DNA of 64,000 nucleotides from Acanthopleura granulata (lineage: Eukaryota; Mollusca; Polyplacophora; Chitonida; Chitonidae): contig JABBOT010000080.1 in the NCBI GenBank assembly GCA_016165875.1, positions 1,243,667-1,307,666 on the forward strand, in the 5' to 3' direction. This document shows, piece by piece, positions 11,183 to 21,576 of this stretch. The translations under genes were made by a program, and so were the position numbers. The stretch's first letter is position 1. The number at the start of each line of letters is the position of its first letter. Under the pieces are notes generated by a model. It ran no database searches and was not told the DNA's origin. It saw nothing but the letters and a program-made list of their open reading frames with translations.

Positions 11183-14100
11183 GTCGAGGTCTTAAAATAA
11201 ATTTCATTGAAATAACACAGTTAGTTCAATCTTTAAATCCAACTGCCCTCTGTCTTCAGGAAACTCACCTGAAGACATCTGACAAAGATACAATATCACT
11301 GAAAAATTATACACTCTACAACACTTACTCTAATGAGGAAGAGCGAGCTTGTGGCGGCTCCTCTATTTTAGTGAATAATAATATAATTCACAGCCCTGTT
11401 GCTCTCGACACAGAGCTTCAGGCTGTAGCCGTCCGTGTTTCCTTATCGGAAACAATCACTTTATGTTCAGTTTATGTTCCTCCTCATTCTTCTTTGTCAT
11501 TTTGCCAGTTGCATAATTTAAAAGAACAACTGCCAACTCCTTTCATAATTATGGGAGATTTTAATGCGCATAACCCCCTATGGGGTAGTAATAATATAAA
11601 CGATAAGGGCAAAATAGTAGAAGATTTCTTATGTAAAGATGAACTATGTTATTTCAATAATGGTTCTAATACCTACTTACATCCAGGTAATGGTTCATAT
11701 TCTGCCATCGATCTCACCATCACCGATCCATCACTTCTCCCGGATTTTTCTTGGAAGGTGCATGACGATCTTTGTGGTAGTGATCATTTTCCTCTTGTCC
11801 TAGAGCATCTCACTTCTAATTCTTTAGAACACGTAGCTAGGTGGAAGTTCCATAAAGCAGATTGGATGGCATTCGAGATGTTCTGTGAGGCTGACATCAC
11901 TCCAGAGAATATTAATGCTGCAGATGATCCTTTGCTTACATTTAATGAACTCCTATTAACAGCAGCCGATAGAACCATCCCCAAGACCTCGACAAATACC
12001 AAATCCAAAAGTAAACCCTGGTATGATAATGACTGTCGTAAGGCTATAAAAGACCGAAAAAAGGCCGAGCGCAGATTTAATCATTATCCTGATGATAATA
12101 ATTTAAACCAGCTTCGTATACTTGGAGCCAAGTCTCGTCGATTAATTAAGTCCAAGAGACGATCTTGTTGGCGGAACTTCGTTTCAGGCATTACGTCCAA
12201 AACACCCATGCGCAAGGTCTGGAACATGGTTAAGAAACTTAAGGGCAAGAACAGTAAAGCCAGAGTTCAACACTTAAAGGATGGTGATACCTTATTAACT
12301 TCACCACATGATATAGTAAATGAAATAGCTGAAACAATATCCCACAAATCTTCATCTGGGAATTATTCTCCTGAATTCCAGCATATTAAAAACCAGAAGG
12401 AGAAAATTAAATTGCCCTTTTCTTCTAAGAATTTAGAAGACTATAATCGTCCATTTTCAATTGAAGAGCTTAAAACATGTCTAAAAAAGGCACACGATAC
12501 TGCGTGCGGCCCGGATAATATATATTACAAGCTTCTGAACCACTTACCATCTGAGCCATTGGAGACATTCTTGGACCGGTAAATTTCCCCAATCATGGCG
12601 AGAGGCGTATGTTATCCCGGTCCCTAAACCGGGTAAGGATCAGAGTGATCCGAGAAATTACCGTCCCATAGCTCTTACCAGTTGCGTCTGTAAGACTATG
12701 GAACGGATGATAAATGATAGACTTGTTTGGTTTCTTGAAGCCAACATGTTTTTATCAAACATTCAATGTGGTTTTCGTCAAGGTCGATCCACTATGGATC
12801 ACCTTGTTCGATTTGAAACCTTCATTCGTGATGGTTTTATTATTAATGAACATGTGGTATCGATATTTTTCGACTTGGAAAAGGCCTATGACACCACATG
12901 GAAATATGGTATTTTAAAAGACCTTGCTGATATGGGTTTAAAAGGTCGCTTACCTTTATTTATATCTCAGTTTTTATCTGATCGTCAGTTTAAGGTACGA
13001 GTGGGGTCCACTCTTTCGGACTCTTATGAACAAGAGATGGGTGTGCCCCAGGGCAGTATCCTTTCACCAAAACTGTTCAGCACAAAAATTAACAGCTTGG
13101 CTCAAACATTAACATCTGGTATTGAGGGTTGTTTATATGATTTCCTAATATGCTACCGCGCTAAAAATATGAATAACATCGAGCGGCAACTGCAGCTTTG
13201 TCTCAATAAGATCGAGAAATGGGCAGTTGCCAATGGTTTTAGATTTTCTACGTCTAAAACCGTGGGTATGCATTTCTGTAATAAACGCAAACTTCATCTA
13301 GACCCTGAGCTTAAATTTTGTGGTGAACCAGTGAAAATTGTTGGAGAAAATAAATTTTTAGGGGTTATATTCGACAGTAAATTATCCTTTATAGCTCACA
13401 TAAAAATGCTTAAGGCTAAATGTACACAGGCTCTGGATATAATCAAGGTCGTGTCTAGCACTGAGTGGGATGCTGACTGATCAGTTTTACTTAATTTGTA
13501 TCGTTCTCTGGTGAGGTCTAAATTGGACTATGGGTCCATCATTTATGGTTCCGCTAGGAAATCATATCTTAAAATGTTGGATCCGGTCCATCACCAAGGT
13601 CTGAGGCTCAGTCTTGGTGCCTATAGGACCTCACTGGTAGAGAGTTTATACGTAGAGGCTAATGAGCCTTCTTTATATCACAGGCGTATAAAACTCAGCC
13701 TTCAGTACGTCGCTAAGCTTAAAGCTCACCCAACAAACCCTGCCCACGACTGTGTTTTTAGTCCATCATACGCAGATAAATATAATAAATGTCCCAACAA
13801 AATTTCCTCCTTTGGTCTTCGTGTTCGGGACCATATTGTGGATGCTAACATCAAGCTGGAGGACAAAGCTCCGGTTTCTTTCCCGGAGTCTCCTCCCTGG
13901 CTTCTTCCACAGCCTAAATTAATATTTGACCTACGTCAACATAAGAAATCCGATACAAACCCTCTTATAATTCAGCAAAGTTTCGCTGAAGTAAAAGCTA
14001 ATTATCCCCATTATAAATTTATATAAACTGACGGGTCAAAGGATGGGGACAGGGTGGCGCCTGCGGCTGTCTTGGAACAGCGAGTCACCTCTCTTCGCAT

Positions 14101-14803
14101 TCCATCCTCGTCTTCAATATTTTCTGCCGAGGCCAGAGCTATACTTCTGGCTTTATCATACGTTTCATCCGGCGCTGCCAACATCATATGCAGTGACTCG
14201 TTGTCCTGCCTTTTGGCAATAGAGCAAAATAAATTTCCAAAGCCGTTAATACTAGAAATATTAGCCGCCCATAGAAAGCTAATTAAAAGAGGGAAAGATA
14301 TTGTATTCTGTTGGATACCAAGTCATACGGGTATTCACGGAAACACAGTCGCAGACAGGGAAGCGAAAGTTGCTCTTGGTAAACCCATGTCTAAGATTAA
14401 AACTCCTTATACTGACTTTAAATCTAATATTCTTAAATACATTTGTCGCCTTTGGCAGGATGAATGGGACCTGCAGGTCAATAACAAACTGCACGCCATT
14501 CACCCTGTCATAGGCTATGACTCTTATACGTTTGGTATGTCTCGTAGAGACCAAGTGGTTTTAACAAGATGCCGCGTTGGGCATTCTCGTCTAACACACA
14601 ACTTTATCCTGGATGGGGGCAGTGCTCCCAAGTGTGTTGGATGTGATGCGCAGTACGGCATCAAACACATCCTGGTTGACTGTGTGGACTTTGCCCATGT
14701 GCGGCAAAGGTTCTACACAGTAAACTCCGTATATGATTTGTTTGACAGCATCGCTGGCGACGCTGTCATAAAATATTTGAAGGCCATTGACCTTTATCAT
14801 TAA
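11183..14803 (+). pseudogene. LINE ORF2 (AP endonuclease, reverse transcriptase, RNase H), inactivated
   Basis: ORF2 would nick the target, prime reverse transcription and degrade the RNA strand. Endonuclease motifs: NCRGLK at the start, ETHLK, MGDFNAHNPLWGS (~11551) and GSDHFPL (~11778). Reverse transcriptase motifs: FFDLEKAYDTTW and GVPQGSILSPKLF. RNase H motifs: TDGS (~14027), SAEARAI, SDSLS and WIPSHTGIHGN. Breaks seen directly: the ATG frame at 11148 runs into a stop before joining the NCRGL frame; a frameshift or deletion near 12579; the YxDD active-site motif is reduced to LYDFL by an apparent 6-bp deletion (~13136); TGA at 13478-13480; TAA at 14024-14026 just before the RNase H TDGS. 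A cysteine/histidine-rich end (CVGCDAQYGIKHILVDC) closes the protein. Confidence 0.85.
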
Positions 14804-15237
14804 ATGCAAATTTTATTCTCAAAATAAACATTTGTTATGAAATTCCCTTAATATGCTGGTTTTCGAGTTTTAACTGTTTTGTTTTTCTTACCTGTTTTTA
14901 ACCCATGTCCGAACTCTTTTCTTTTCTTTTTAATGTTCTCCAGTGACTATCGAAAACCTTTACTGTCTCGTGTTTCCACCTTGTTCTCGCCACGATGTGG
15001 CTGAGATATTGCCGATGTGGCGTTAAGCCATAATCATTCATTCATCCTTCATGAAGAAACGACTGGAATACTTTTACACGGAGTATGAAACCGCCCACTT
15101 AAAATACATGGAAGCCTTGGAGCGAGAGGTACTGGCGGGGCCTGGTGTAGAGTTTATTATGTTATTGTGTTTCTTTGTTATTTATATGTCTGTGATTGTC
15201 TTGACGTCACACACCATGATGTCCCATAATCAAACAA

Positions 15238-15239
<2 letters not shown>

Positions 15240-15324
<85 letters not shown>
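15240..15324. repeat. (TA)n microsatellite, ~42 units
   Basis: An uninterrupted TA run of about 85 bp, 190 bp beyond the LINE tail and about 50 bp before the left edge of the homeobox array. Long open frames crossing it on both strands (alternating Tyr-Ile) are artefacts. Confidence 0.97.
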
Positions 15325-15327
<3 letters not shown>

Positions 15328-16477
15328 ATAAATACGACACACTATGCTATGAAACTGTATACTTATAATGGTATAATAAGTGTAATGACTCACGCGAAAT
15401 TGTCTTAAACTTATCCCTTCAGAGATGATGAAGCCTTTATGTCGAAGTTCGTCTACATCTAAGGATAAGAGAACTTCATACAAAAGGCACACTTGCTGGT
15501 TAATTGTGTGTGGCTCTCTAAAGTTGTAGCATGCAGTCAGTGAATTCTCCCAGGTTAAAATTTCAAATCGCCAGCCTAACAACAGCAGCTTAGATATTAT
15601 ATATTCCCAATTTTGCACACAGAGAGTGAAAATATTGAAGATTGATTGCGGGTAGCTGACTCTGGTATTGCGTTTAGGCATTGCAAGGTAAAGTAAAGTA
15701 AAATTTAGGCTGTTTTCTAATGGCAGGCTGGTAGACTTTTCTTGTTTCAAATAAGTGAAGAATACATTAAACTGCAGTGATAAGTTTCAAATGGTGTTGA
15801 CGGTCAACCAATGATTTGGCTCGGTGTGAACTGATGCTCACCTTTCCTGGTTTGTTGAGCCTTTGCAGATGTGAAGGTGCTGATGCTTTAGTAACTGTAT
15901 CAGATTCACTTCCCGAACACAATGGGTGGGCGGGCTTGATTGGGGTGGGGATGCGTGCAGTGATTCTATTATTTCTGAAACTGTCTTAAACTGTACACAG
16001 CAGAGGTGATGAAGTCATTATGTCGAAGTTCGTCTACATCTAAGGATGAGAGAACTTCATATACCAGGGTCAATGACTGGATAATTCTGTGTGGTTTAGC
16101 AAGTGGCAATACTTAGTCAATGAATTATTTGATGATGAATATTATAGGCGCAGACCAAATAATATCCTATATTACATGTTCCCAATTTTACATGTAGAAA
16201 GTCCAAGGTTTGATGACTGATTACAAGTAGATATTTCCTTGAGTGGTGGTGGACTCATTTCGTATTGTGCAACATGTATTTTATGTAATGTTTTGCTTTA
16301 AGCTGGCTTAAAACCGTACCCTTCGAGGTTTTGCTTGTTTCAAATAACCGAAGGTGCGTCGGAAATTCGACTACAGTCATCTTCATTTTTTCAACATCAG
16401 ATCATGCAATATCTGAAAAGAATAAAAATTTAACTTTGTGAGGATAACAGGACAAAATCAATCTTCAACTTAACTCG

Positions 16478-16483
16478 TTTTAA
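16478..16483 (-). terminator. Possible poly(A) signal ATTAAA of TALE copy 1
   Basis: On the minus strand an ATTAAA variant lies about 100 nt beyond the TAG stop (16584-16586) and is repeated at the same place in every unit. No canonical AATAAA in the right orientation is closer. Weak evidence on its own. Confidence 0.35.
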
Positions 16484-16583
16484 TATTGTTTTTATCTCGT
16501 TGTTTTCATTAACATGTCGTATTGTAGCACTATAATGACTGAAAAAAGAAAAGCACTGCATTTACAATTGAAAAGGTTTCAAG

Positions 16584-17603
16584 CTACATCATCATAGATC
16601 GCTTCCTCTTAACGCTTGCAATGTGTGTTAAGGACCTGGTATTGGCTGAACGATTCCTCTTGTTGGCAAACCACTTTTTCACTTGTTCCTGAGATAAACC
16701 ACCTGCTCTAGCTAAGCTTTCACTCTCAATGGGTGAAGGGTAAGGATGGTCGATGTGCTGCACGTACCACTGCTCCAACAATCGGATGGATGATTTAGAC
16801 AAAAGGGATCTGGTTCTTAAACCAATAGATCTCCGGGTGATGTGGGCAGCCAAGTCCTGGGCGTCTTTGCTCATAACGGTATGTCCGATGCCACTGTCTT
16901 CTAATAAGGTGACGCTGGTCTCTACCCTGTCTATAATGAGGCCTAGTTCCTGGTCGTAGTAATGGTTTAGAAGCCCTTTCGTCTGGGGCTGTGAGTCGCC
17001 TAGCATAAGACTGCGGTATCTCTCAGTCTCCACTAAGGCTGTCTGGTACTTGTAAAAGTCCTGTAGCTCCCGGACCCTTTCTGGTTGATGGGATTGCAGT
17101 TTATTCAGTCTGCACAACAGTTTGGTCTCTCTGGCTATCATGGGTTCAGACTGAGACAGCAAAGTGCTTTGAAAGAGGTTTACAGGCAAACATCTGTCCT
17201 GGCATTCCATCTCGAGGTCTGTCCTCAAGTCTTTTGGAAGGGCAGGGTATTGTAAAACTGGGTATTGCCAAGACAAGGGCAAATAATCTCCTGGTCGACA
17301 TTCTGTCACAGGGCTGGGGCAACTTTCTGTCTTGACTGTGACCTGCCCCGATTCAAGCTGACAGCGATGATTATCGAGGCCATGGACGGACTCCACTTGG
17401 CTTTTAAATGCTATACTTGATGGTTCAGACTTAATGTCACCCTGGAAATTTTCTTTCGACGTGCAAGGCGACGATATACCGACGAGGTCGCACAGTGTTT
17501 GCAAAACATCTTTGCAAGCGTCATCCTTTGAAATAGTCCTCTCAACGCCTGTAGCTGATTGGGAGCAAAGGTTTTGGTGACTGGAGAAGTTACAAAGTGC
17601 CAT
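16584..17603 (-). CDS. TALE-class homeobox protein, array copy 1 (candidate SPILE gene)
   Basis: Single-exon frame of 339 codons, ATG at 17601-17603, stop TAG at 16584. An in-frame TGA lies three codons upstream, so this ATG is the first possible. The homeodomain is at residues ~261-323: 63 residues with the three-residue TALE insertion, PYP at 287-289, LSQEQVKKWFANKRNR in helix 3 with the invariant W311, F312, N314 and R316, and HD position 50 = Ala. Residues ~160-235 are helical and charged (LLCRLNKLQ, RVRELQDFYKYQTALVETERYR). The N-terminal 110 residues are Ser/Cys-rich with KSEP and KTESCPSP motifs that could be SUMO or phosphorylation sites. A basic tail (KRKR) precedes three Met. No MEIS, PBC, IRO or TGIF motif is seen. 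The likely role is sequence-specific DNA binding in the nucleus. It differs from the other copies by Y119, D129 and S290. SPILE assignment is inference; TALE class is well supported. Confidence 0.88.
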   Translation of the reverse strand: MALCNFSSHQNLCSQSATGVERTISKDDACKDVLQTLCDLVGISSPCTSKENFQGDIKSEPSSIAFKSQVESVHGLDNHRCQLESGQVTVKTESCPSPVTECRPGDYLPLSWQYPVLQYPALPKDLRTDLEMECQDRCLPVNLFQSTLLSQSEPMIARETKLLCRLNKLQSHQPERVRELQDFYKYQTALVETERYRSLMLGDSQPQTKGLLNHYYDQELGLIIDRVETSVTLLEDSGIGHTVMSKDAQDLAAHITRRSIGLRTRSLLSKSSIRLLEQWYVQHIDHPYPSPIESESLARAGGLSQEQVKKWFANKRNRSANTRSLTHIASVKRKRSMMM

Positions 17604-17637
17604 AATAGTTCAGCGATTTGTGCTTAGTTAAATTCCA

Positions 17638-17697
17638 CTTGCAAAAGTGACACTTAAAACTCAATGTCGGTTGGCTTTAAAGCAAGTGGTGTCTTAC
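17638..17697 (-). promoter_or_regulatory. Possible 60-nt 5' UTR intron and CCAAT element upstream of TALE copy 1
   Basis: On the minus strand, CAG|GTAAGAC (junction between 17698 and 17697) is a perfect 5' splice consensus about 95 nt upstream of the ATG. CTTTTGCAAG|TGG (ending at 17638) is a usable acceptor, giving a 60-nt intron in the leader. A CCAAT box (minus strand, 17723-17727) and a TATA-like CTAAATATCA (17741-17750) lie just upstream. All are conserved in each unit, but the units are so recent that conservation proves nothing. Needs transcript evidence. Confidence 0.3.
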
Positions 17698-17764
17698 CTG
17701 CTGAGTAGATAGGAGCAATTTGATTGGTCAGTGAGGTGATTGATATTTAGGCTGAACTGATGAA

Positions 17765-18260
17765 CTCGTTCCATGCGAACTGATGTTCACCTTTCCCGTT
17801 GTGTGGCTTAACATTTGTTAAGGCCTTAAGGCTTTACCAACTGTGGTAGATTTACTAGCCTATAAACTGGGTGGCCGACATGGGGGGTAAGTGTAATGAC
17901 TCACACGAAATTGTCTTAAACTGTTGCCTGCAGAGGTGATGAAGCCATTCTGCTGGAATACGTTTCTGTCAAAGGCTGAGAGCAATTCATATTCCAGGGA
18001 ATATTGCTGGATAAATCTGTGTGGCTTTGGAAAGTGGTAGTATGCAGTCAGTGAATTATCCCAAGTTAAAGATTCCTATCGCCAGCCTAAGAAGAGAAGC
18101 TTACATATTACATATTCCCAATTTTACACACAGGAAGTGAAAATATTGAAGATTGGTTGCAGGTAGCTGGCTCTGGTATTGCGTTTATGCACTGTTTTAC
18201 TTTAGGCTGTCCTCTAATGGTAGGCTAGTAGACTTTCCTTGTTTCAAATAAGTGAAGAAT
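17765..18260. repeat. Upstream duplicated block, proximal copy (in every unit)
   Basis: Begins GAACTGATGTTCACCTTTCC and includes GTGTAATGACTCACACGAAA, GTCTTAAACTG, GCAGAGGTGATGAAGCCATT and CCCAATTTTACA, ending near TTTCCTTGTTTCAAATAA. It aligns in the same orientation with the block at about 18320-18850 at perhaps 60-65% identity. The same pair recurs in each unit, so the duplication predates amplification of the array. Confidence 0.75.
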
Positions 18261-18319
18261 ACATTAAAATGCAGTGATAAGTTTCAAATGGTGTTGACGG
18301 TCAACCAATGATTTGGCTC

Positions 18320-18850
18320 GGTGTGAACTGATGCTCACCTTTCCTGGTTTGTTGAGCCTTTGCAGATGTGAAGGTGCTGATGCTTTAGTAACTGTATCAG
18401 ATTCACTTCCCCAACACAATGGGTGGGCGGGCTTGATTGGGGTGGGGATACGTGCAGTGATTCTATTATTTCTGAAACTGTCTTAAACTGTACACAGCAG
18501 AGGTCATGAAGCCATTATGTCGAAGTTCGTCTACATCTAAGGATGAGAGAACTTCATATACCAGGGTCAATGACTGGATAATTCTGTGTGGTTTAGCAAG
18601 TGGCAATACTTAGTCAATGAATTATTTGATGATGAATATTATAGGCGCAGACCAAATAATATCCTATATTACATGTTCCCAATTTTACATGTAGAAAGTC
18701 CAAGGTTTGATGACTGATTACAAGTAGATATTTCCTTGAGTGGTGATGGACCCATTTCGTATTGTGCAACATGTATTTTATGTAACGTTTTGCTTTAAGC
18801 TGGCTTAAAACCGTACCCTTCGAGGTTTTGCTTGTTTCAAATAACCGAAG
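18320..18850. repeat. Upstream duplicated block, distal copy (in every unit)
   Basis: Diverged partner of 17765-18260: GAACTGATGCTCACCTTTCC, GTCTTAAACTG, GCAGAGGTCATGAAGCCATT, CCCAATTTTACATGTAG and TTGCTTGTTTCAAATAA occur in the same order. It lies immediately downstream of the next gene's 3' end. The 89-codon frame on its minus strand (18614-18883) is broken by TGA in unit 1, so I treat this as non-coding. Confidence 0.75.
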
Positions 18851-19080
18851 GTGCGTCGGAAATTCGACTACAGTCATCTTCATTTTTTCAACATCAGATC
18901 ATGCAATATCTGAAAAGAATAAAAATTTAACTTTGTGAGGATAACAGGACAAAATCAATCTTCAACTTAACTCGTTTTAATATTGTTTTTATCTCGTTGT
19001 TTTCATTAACATGTCGTATTGTAGCACTATAATGACTGAAAAAAGAAAAGCACTGCATTTACAATTGAAAAGGTTTCAAG

Positions 19081-20100
19081 CTACATCATCATAGATCGCT
19101 TCCTCTTAACGCTTGCAATGTGTGTTAAGGACCTGGTATTGGCTGAACGATTCCTCTTGTTGGCAAACCACTTTTTCACTTGTTCCTGAGATAAACCACC
19201 TGCTCTAGCTAAGCTTTCACTCTCAATGGGTGTAGGGTAAGGATGGTCGATGTGCTGCACATACCACTGCTCCAACAATCGGATGGATGATTTAGACAAA
19301 AGGGATCTGGTTCTTAAACCAATAGATCTCCGGGTGATGTGGGCAGCCAAGTCCTGGGCGTCTTTACTCATAACGGTATGTCCGATGCCACTGTCTTCTA
19401 ATAAGGTGACGCTGGTCTCTACCCTGTCTATAATGAGGCCTAGTTCCTGGTCGTAGTAATGGTTTAGAAGCCCTTTCGTCTGGGGCTGTGAGTCGCCTAG
19501 CATAAGACTGCGGTATCTCTCAGTCTCCACTAAGGCTGTCTGGTACTTGTAAAAGTCCTGTAGCTCCCGGACCCTTTCTGGTTGATGGGATTGGAGTTTA
19601 TTCAGTCTGCACAACAGTTTGGTCTCTCTGGCTATCATGGGTTCAGACTGAGACAGCAAAGTGCTTTGAAAGAGGTTTACAGGCAAACATCTGTCCTGGC
19701 ATTCCATCTCTAGGGCTGTCCTCAAGTCTTTTGGAAGGGCAGGGTTTTGTAAAACTGGGTATTGCCAAGACAAGGGCAAATAATCTCCTGGTCGACATTC
19801 TGTCACAGGGCTGGGGCAACTTTCTGTCTTGACTGTGACCTGCCCCGATTCAAGCTGACAGTGATGATTATCGAGGCCATGGACGGACTCCACTTGGCTT
19901 TTAAATGCTATACTTGATGGTTCAGACTTAATGTCACCCTGGAAATTTTCTTTCGACGTGCAAGGCGACGATATACCGACGAGGTCGCACAGTGTTTGCA
20001 AAACATCTTTGCAAGCGTCATCCTTTGAAATAGTCCTCTCAACGCCTGTAGCTGATTGGGAGCAAAGGTTTTGGTGACTGGAGAAGTTACAAAGTGCCAT
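19081..20100 (-). CDS. TALE-class homeobox protein, array copy 2
   Basis: Intact 339-codon frame with the same start context, stop and homeodomain residues as copy 1. The protein has H80, N119, A129 and T290 and is identical to that of copy 6. Compared with copy 1 this replaces an Asp at 129 and a Tyr at 119 outside the homeodomain, and a Ser by Thr directly after PYP inside it. Spacing to copy 1 is 2497 bp with no other gene between, so each copy has its own complete 5' and 3' flank and could be transcribed independently. Confidence 0.88.
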   Translation of the reverse strand: MALCNFSSHQNLCSQSATGVERTISKDDACKDVLQTLCDLVGISSPCTSKENFQGDIKSEPSSIAFKSQVESVHGLDNHHCQLESGQVTVKTESCPSPVTECRPGDYLPLSWQYPVLQNPALPKDLRTALEMECQDRCLPVNLFQSTLLSQSEPMIARETKLLCRLNKLQSHQPERVRELQDFYKYQTALVETERYRSLMLGDSQPQTKGLLNHYYDQELGLIIDRVETSVTLLEDSGIGHTVMSKDAQDLAAHITRRSIGLRTRSLLSKSSIRLLEQWYVQHIDHPYPTPIESESLARAGGLSQEQVKKWFANKRNRSANTRSLTHIASVKRKRSMMM

Positions 20101-21576
20101 AATAGTTCAGCGATTTGTGCTTAGTTAAATTCCACTTGCAAAAGTGACACTTAAAACTCAATGTCGGTTGGCTTTAAAGCAAGTGGTGTCTTACCTGCTG
20201 AGTAGATAGGAGCAATTTGATTGGTCAGTGAGGTGATTGATATTTAGGCTGAACTGATGAACTCGTTCCATGCGAACTGATGTTCACCTTTCCCGTTGTG
20301 TGGCTTAACATTTGTTAAGGCCTTAAGGCTTTACCAACTGTGGTAGATTTACTAGCCTATAAACTGGGTGGCCGACATGGGGGTAAGTGTAATGACTCAC
20401 ACGAAATTGTCTTAAACTGTTGCCTGCAGAGGTGATGAAGCCATTCTGCTGGAATACGTTTCTGTCAAAGGCTGAGAGCAATTCATATTCCAGGGAATAT
20501 TGCTGGATAAATCTGTGTGGCTTTGGAAAGTGGTAGTATGCAGTCAGTGAATTATCCCAAGTTAAAGATTCCTATCGCCAGCCTAAGAAGAGAAGCTTAC
20601 ATATTACATATTCCCAATTTTACACACAGGAAGTGAAAATATTGAAGATTGGTTGCAGGTAGCTGGCTCTGGTATTGCGTTTATGCACTGTTTTACTTTA
20701 GGCTGTCCTCTAATGGTAGGCTAGTAGACTTTCCTTGTTTCAAATAAGTGAAGAATACATTAAAATGCAGTGATAAGTTTCAAATGGTGTTGACGGTCAA
20801 CCAATGATTTGGCTCGGTGTGAACTGATGCTCACCTTTCCTGGTTTGTTGAGCCTTTGCAGATGTGAAGGTGCTGATGCTTTAGTAACTGTATCAGATTC
20901 ACTTCCCCAACACAATGGGTGGGCGGGCTTGATTGGGGTGGGGATACGTGCAGTGATTCTATTATTTCTGAAACTGTCTTAAACTGTACACAGCAGAGGT
21001 CATGAAGCCATTATGTCGAAGTTCGTCTACATCTAAGGATGAGAGAACTTCATATACCAGGGTCAATGACTGGATAATTCTGTGTGGTTTAGCAAGTGGC
21101 AATACTTAGTCAATGAATTATTTGATGATGAATATTATAGGCGCAGACCAAATAATATCCTATATTACATGTTCCCAATTTTACATGTAGAAAGTCCAAG
21201 GTTTGATGACTGATTACAAGTAGATATTTCCTTGAGTGGTGATGGACCCATTTCGTATTGTGCAACATGTATTTTATGTAACGTTTTGCTTTAAGCTGGC
21301 TTAAAACCGTACCCTTCGAGGTTTTGCTTGTTTCAAATAACCGAAGGTGCGTCGGAAATTCGACTACAGTCATCTTCATTTTTTCAACATCAGATCATGC
21401 AATATCTGAAAAGAATAAAAATTTAACTTTGTGAGGATAACAGGACAAAATCAATCTTCAACTTAACTCGTTTTAATATTGTTTTTATCTCGTTGTTTTC
21501 ATTAACATGTCGTATTGTAGCACTATAATGACTGAAAAAAGAAAAGCACTGCATTTACAATTGAAAAGGTTTCAAG

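Larger units (their letters stand above)
9090..15048 (+). mobile_element. I/Nimb-like non-LTR retrotransposon, full-length but inactivated
   Basis: In order: a 5' UTR-like segment with two copies of a CTTGTCGTAC-AGGCGACTA motif (~9218 and ~9297), ORF1 with three CCHC zinc knuckles, and ORF2 with AP endonuclease, reverse transcriptase and RNase H. A short 3' UTR follows, ending in GATATTGCCGATGTGGCGTT and an ATTC-type tail (to ~15048). A gag-like ORF1 with three knuckles plus RNase H at the end of ORF2 is the arrangement of the I superfamily, of which Nimb elements are common in molluscs. The 5' boundary is approximate. At least six disabling changes are visible (see the two ORF entries), so this copy cannot move by itself. 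Confidence 0.85.

Noticed and set aside
15051..15750. Frames crossing the TA tract on both strands
   Set aside because: Tyr-Ile repeats are a direct consequence of the dinucleotide repeat.
16753..16959. 68-codon plus-strand frame repeated in each unit
   Set aside because: Antisense shadow of the homeodomain half of the TALE gene.
18614..18883. 89-codon minus-strand frame repeated in five units
   Set aside because: Its identity among units reflects recent tandem duplication. The same frame in unit 1 (16117-16386) is interrupted by TGA, and it lies in the distal upstream block. No protein features.
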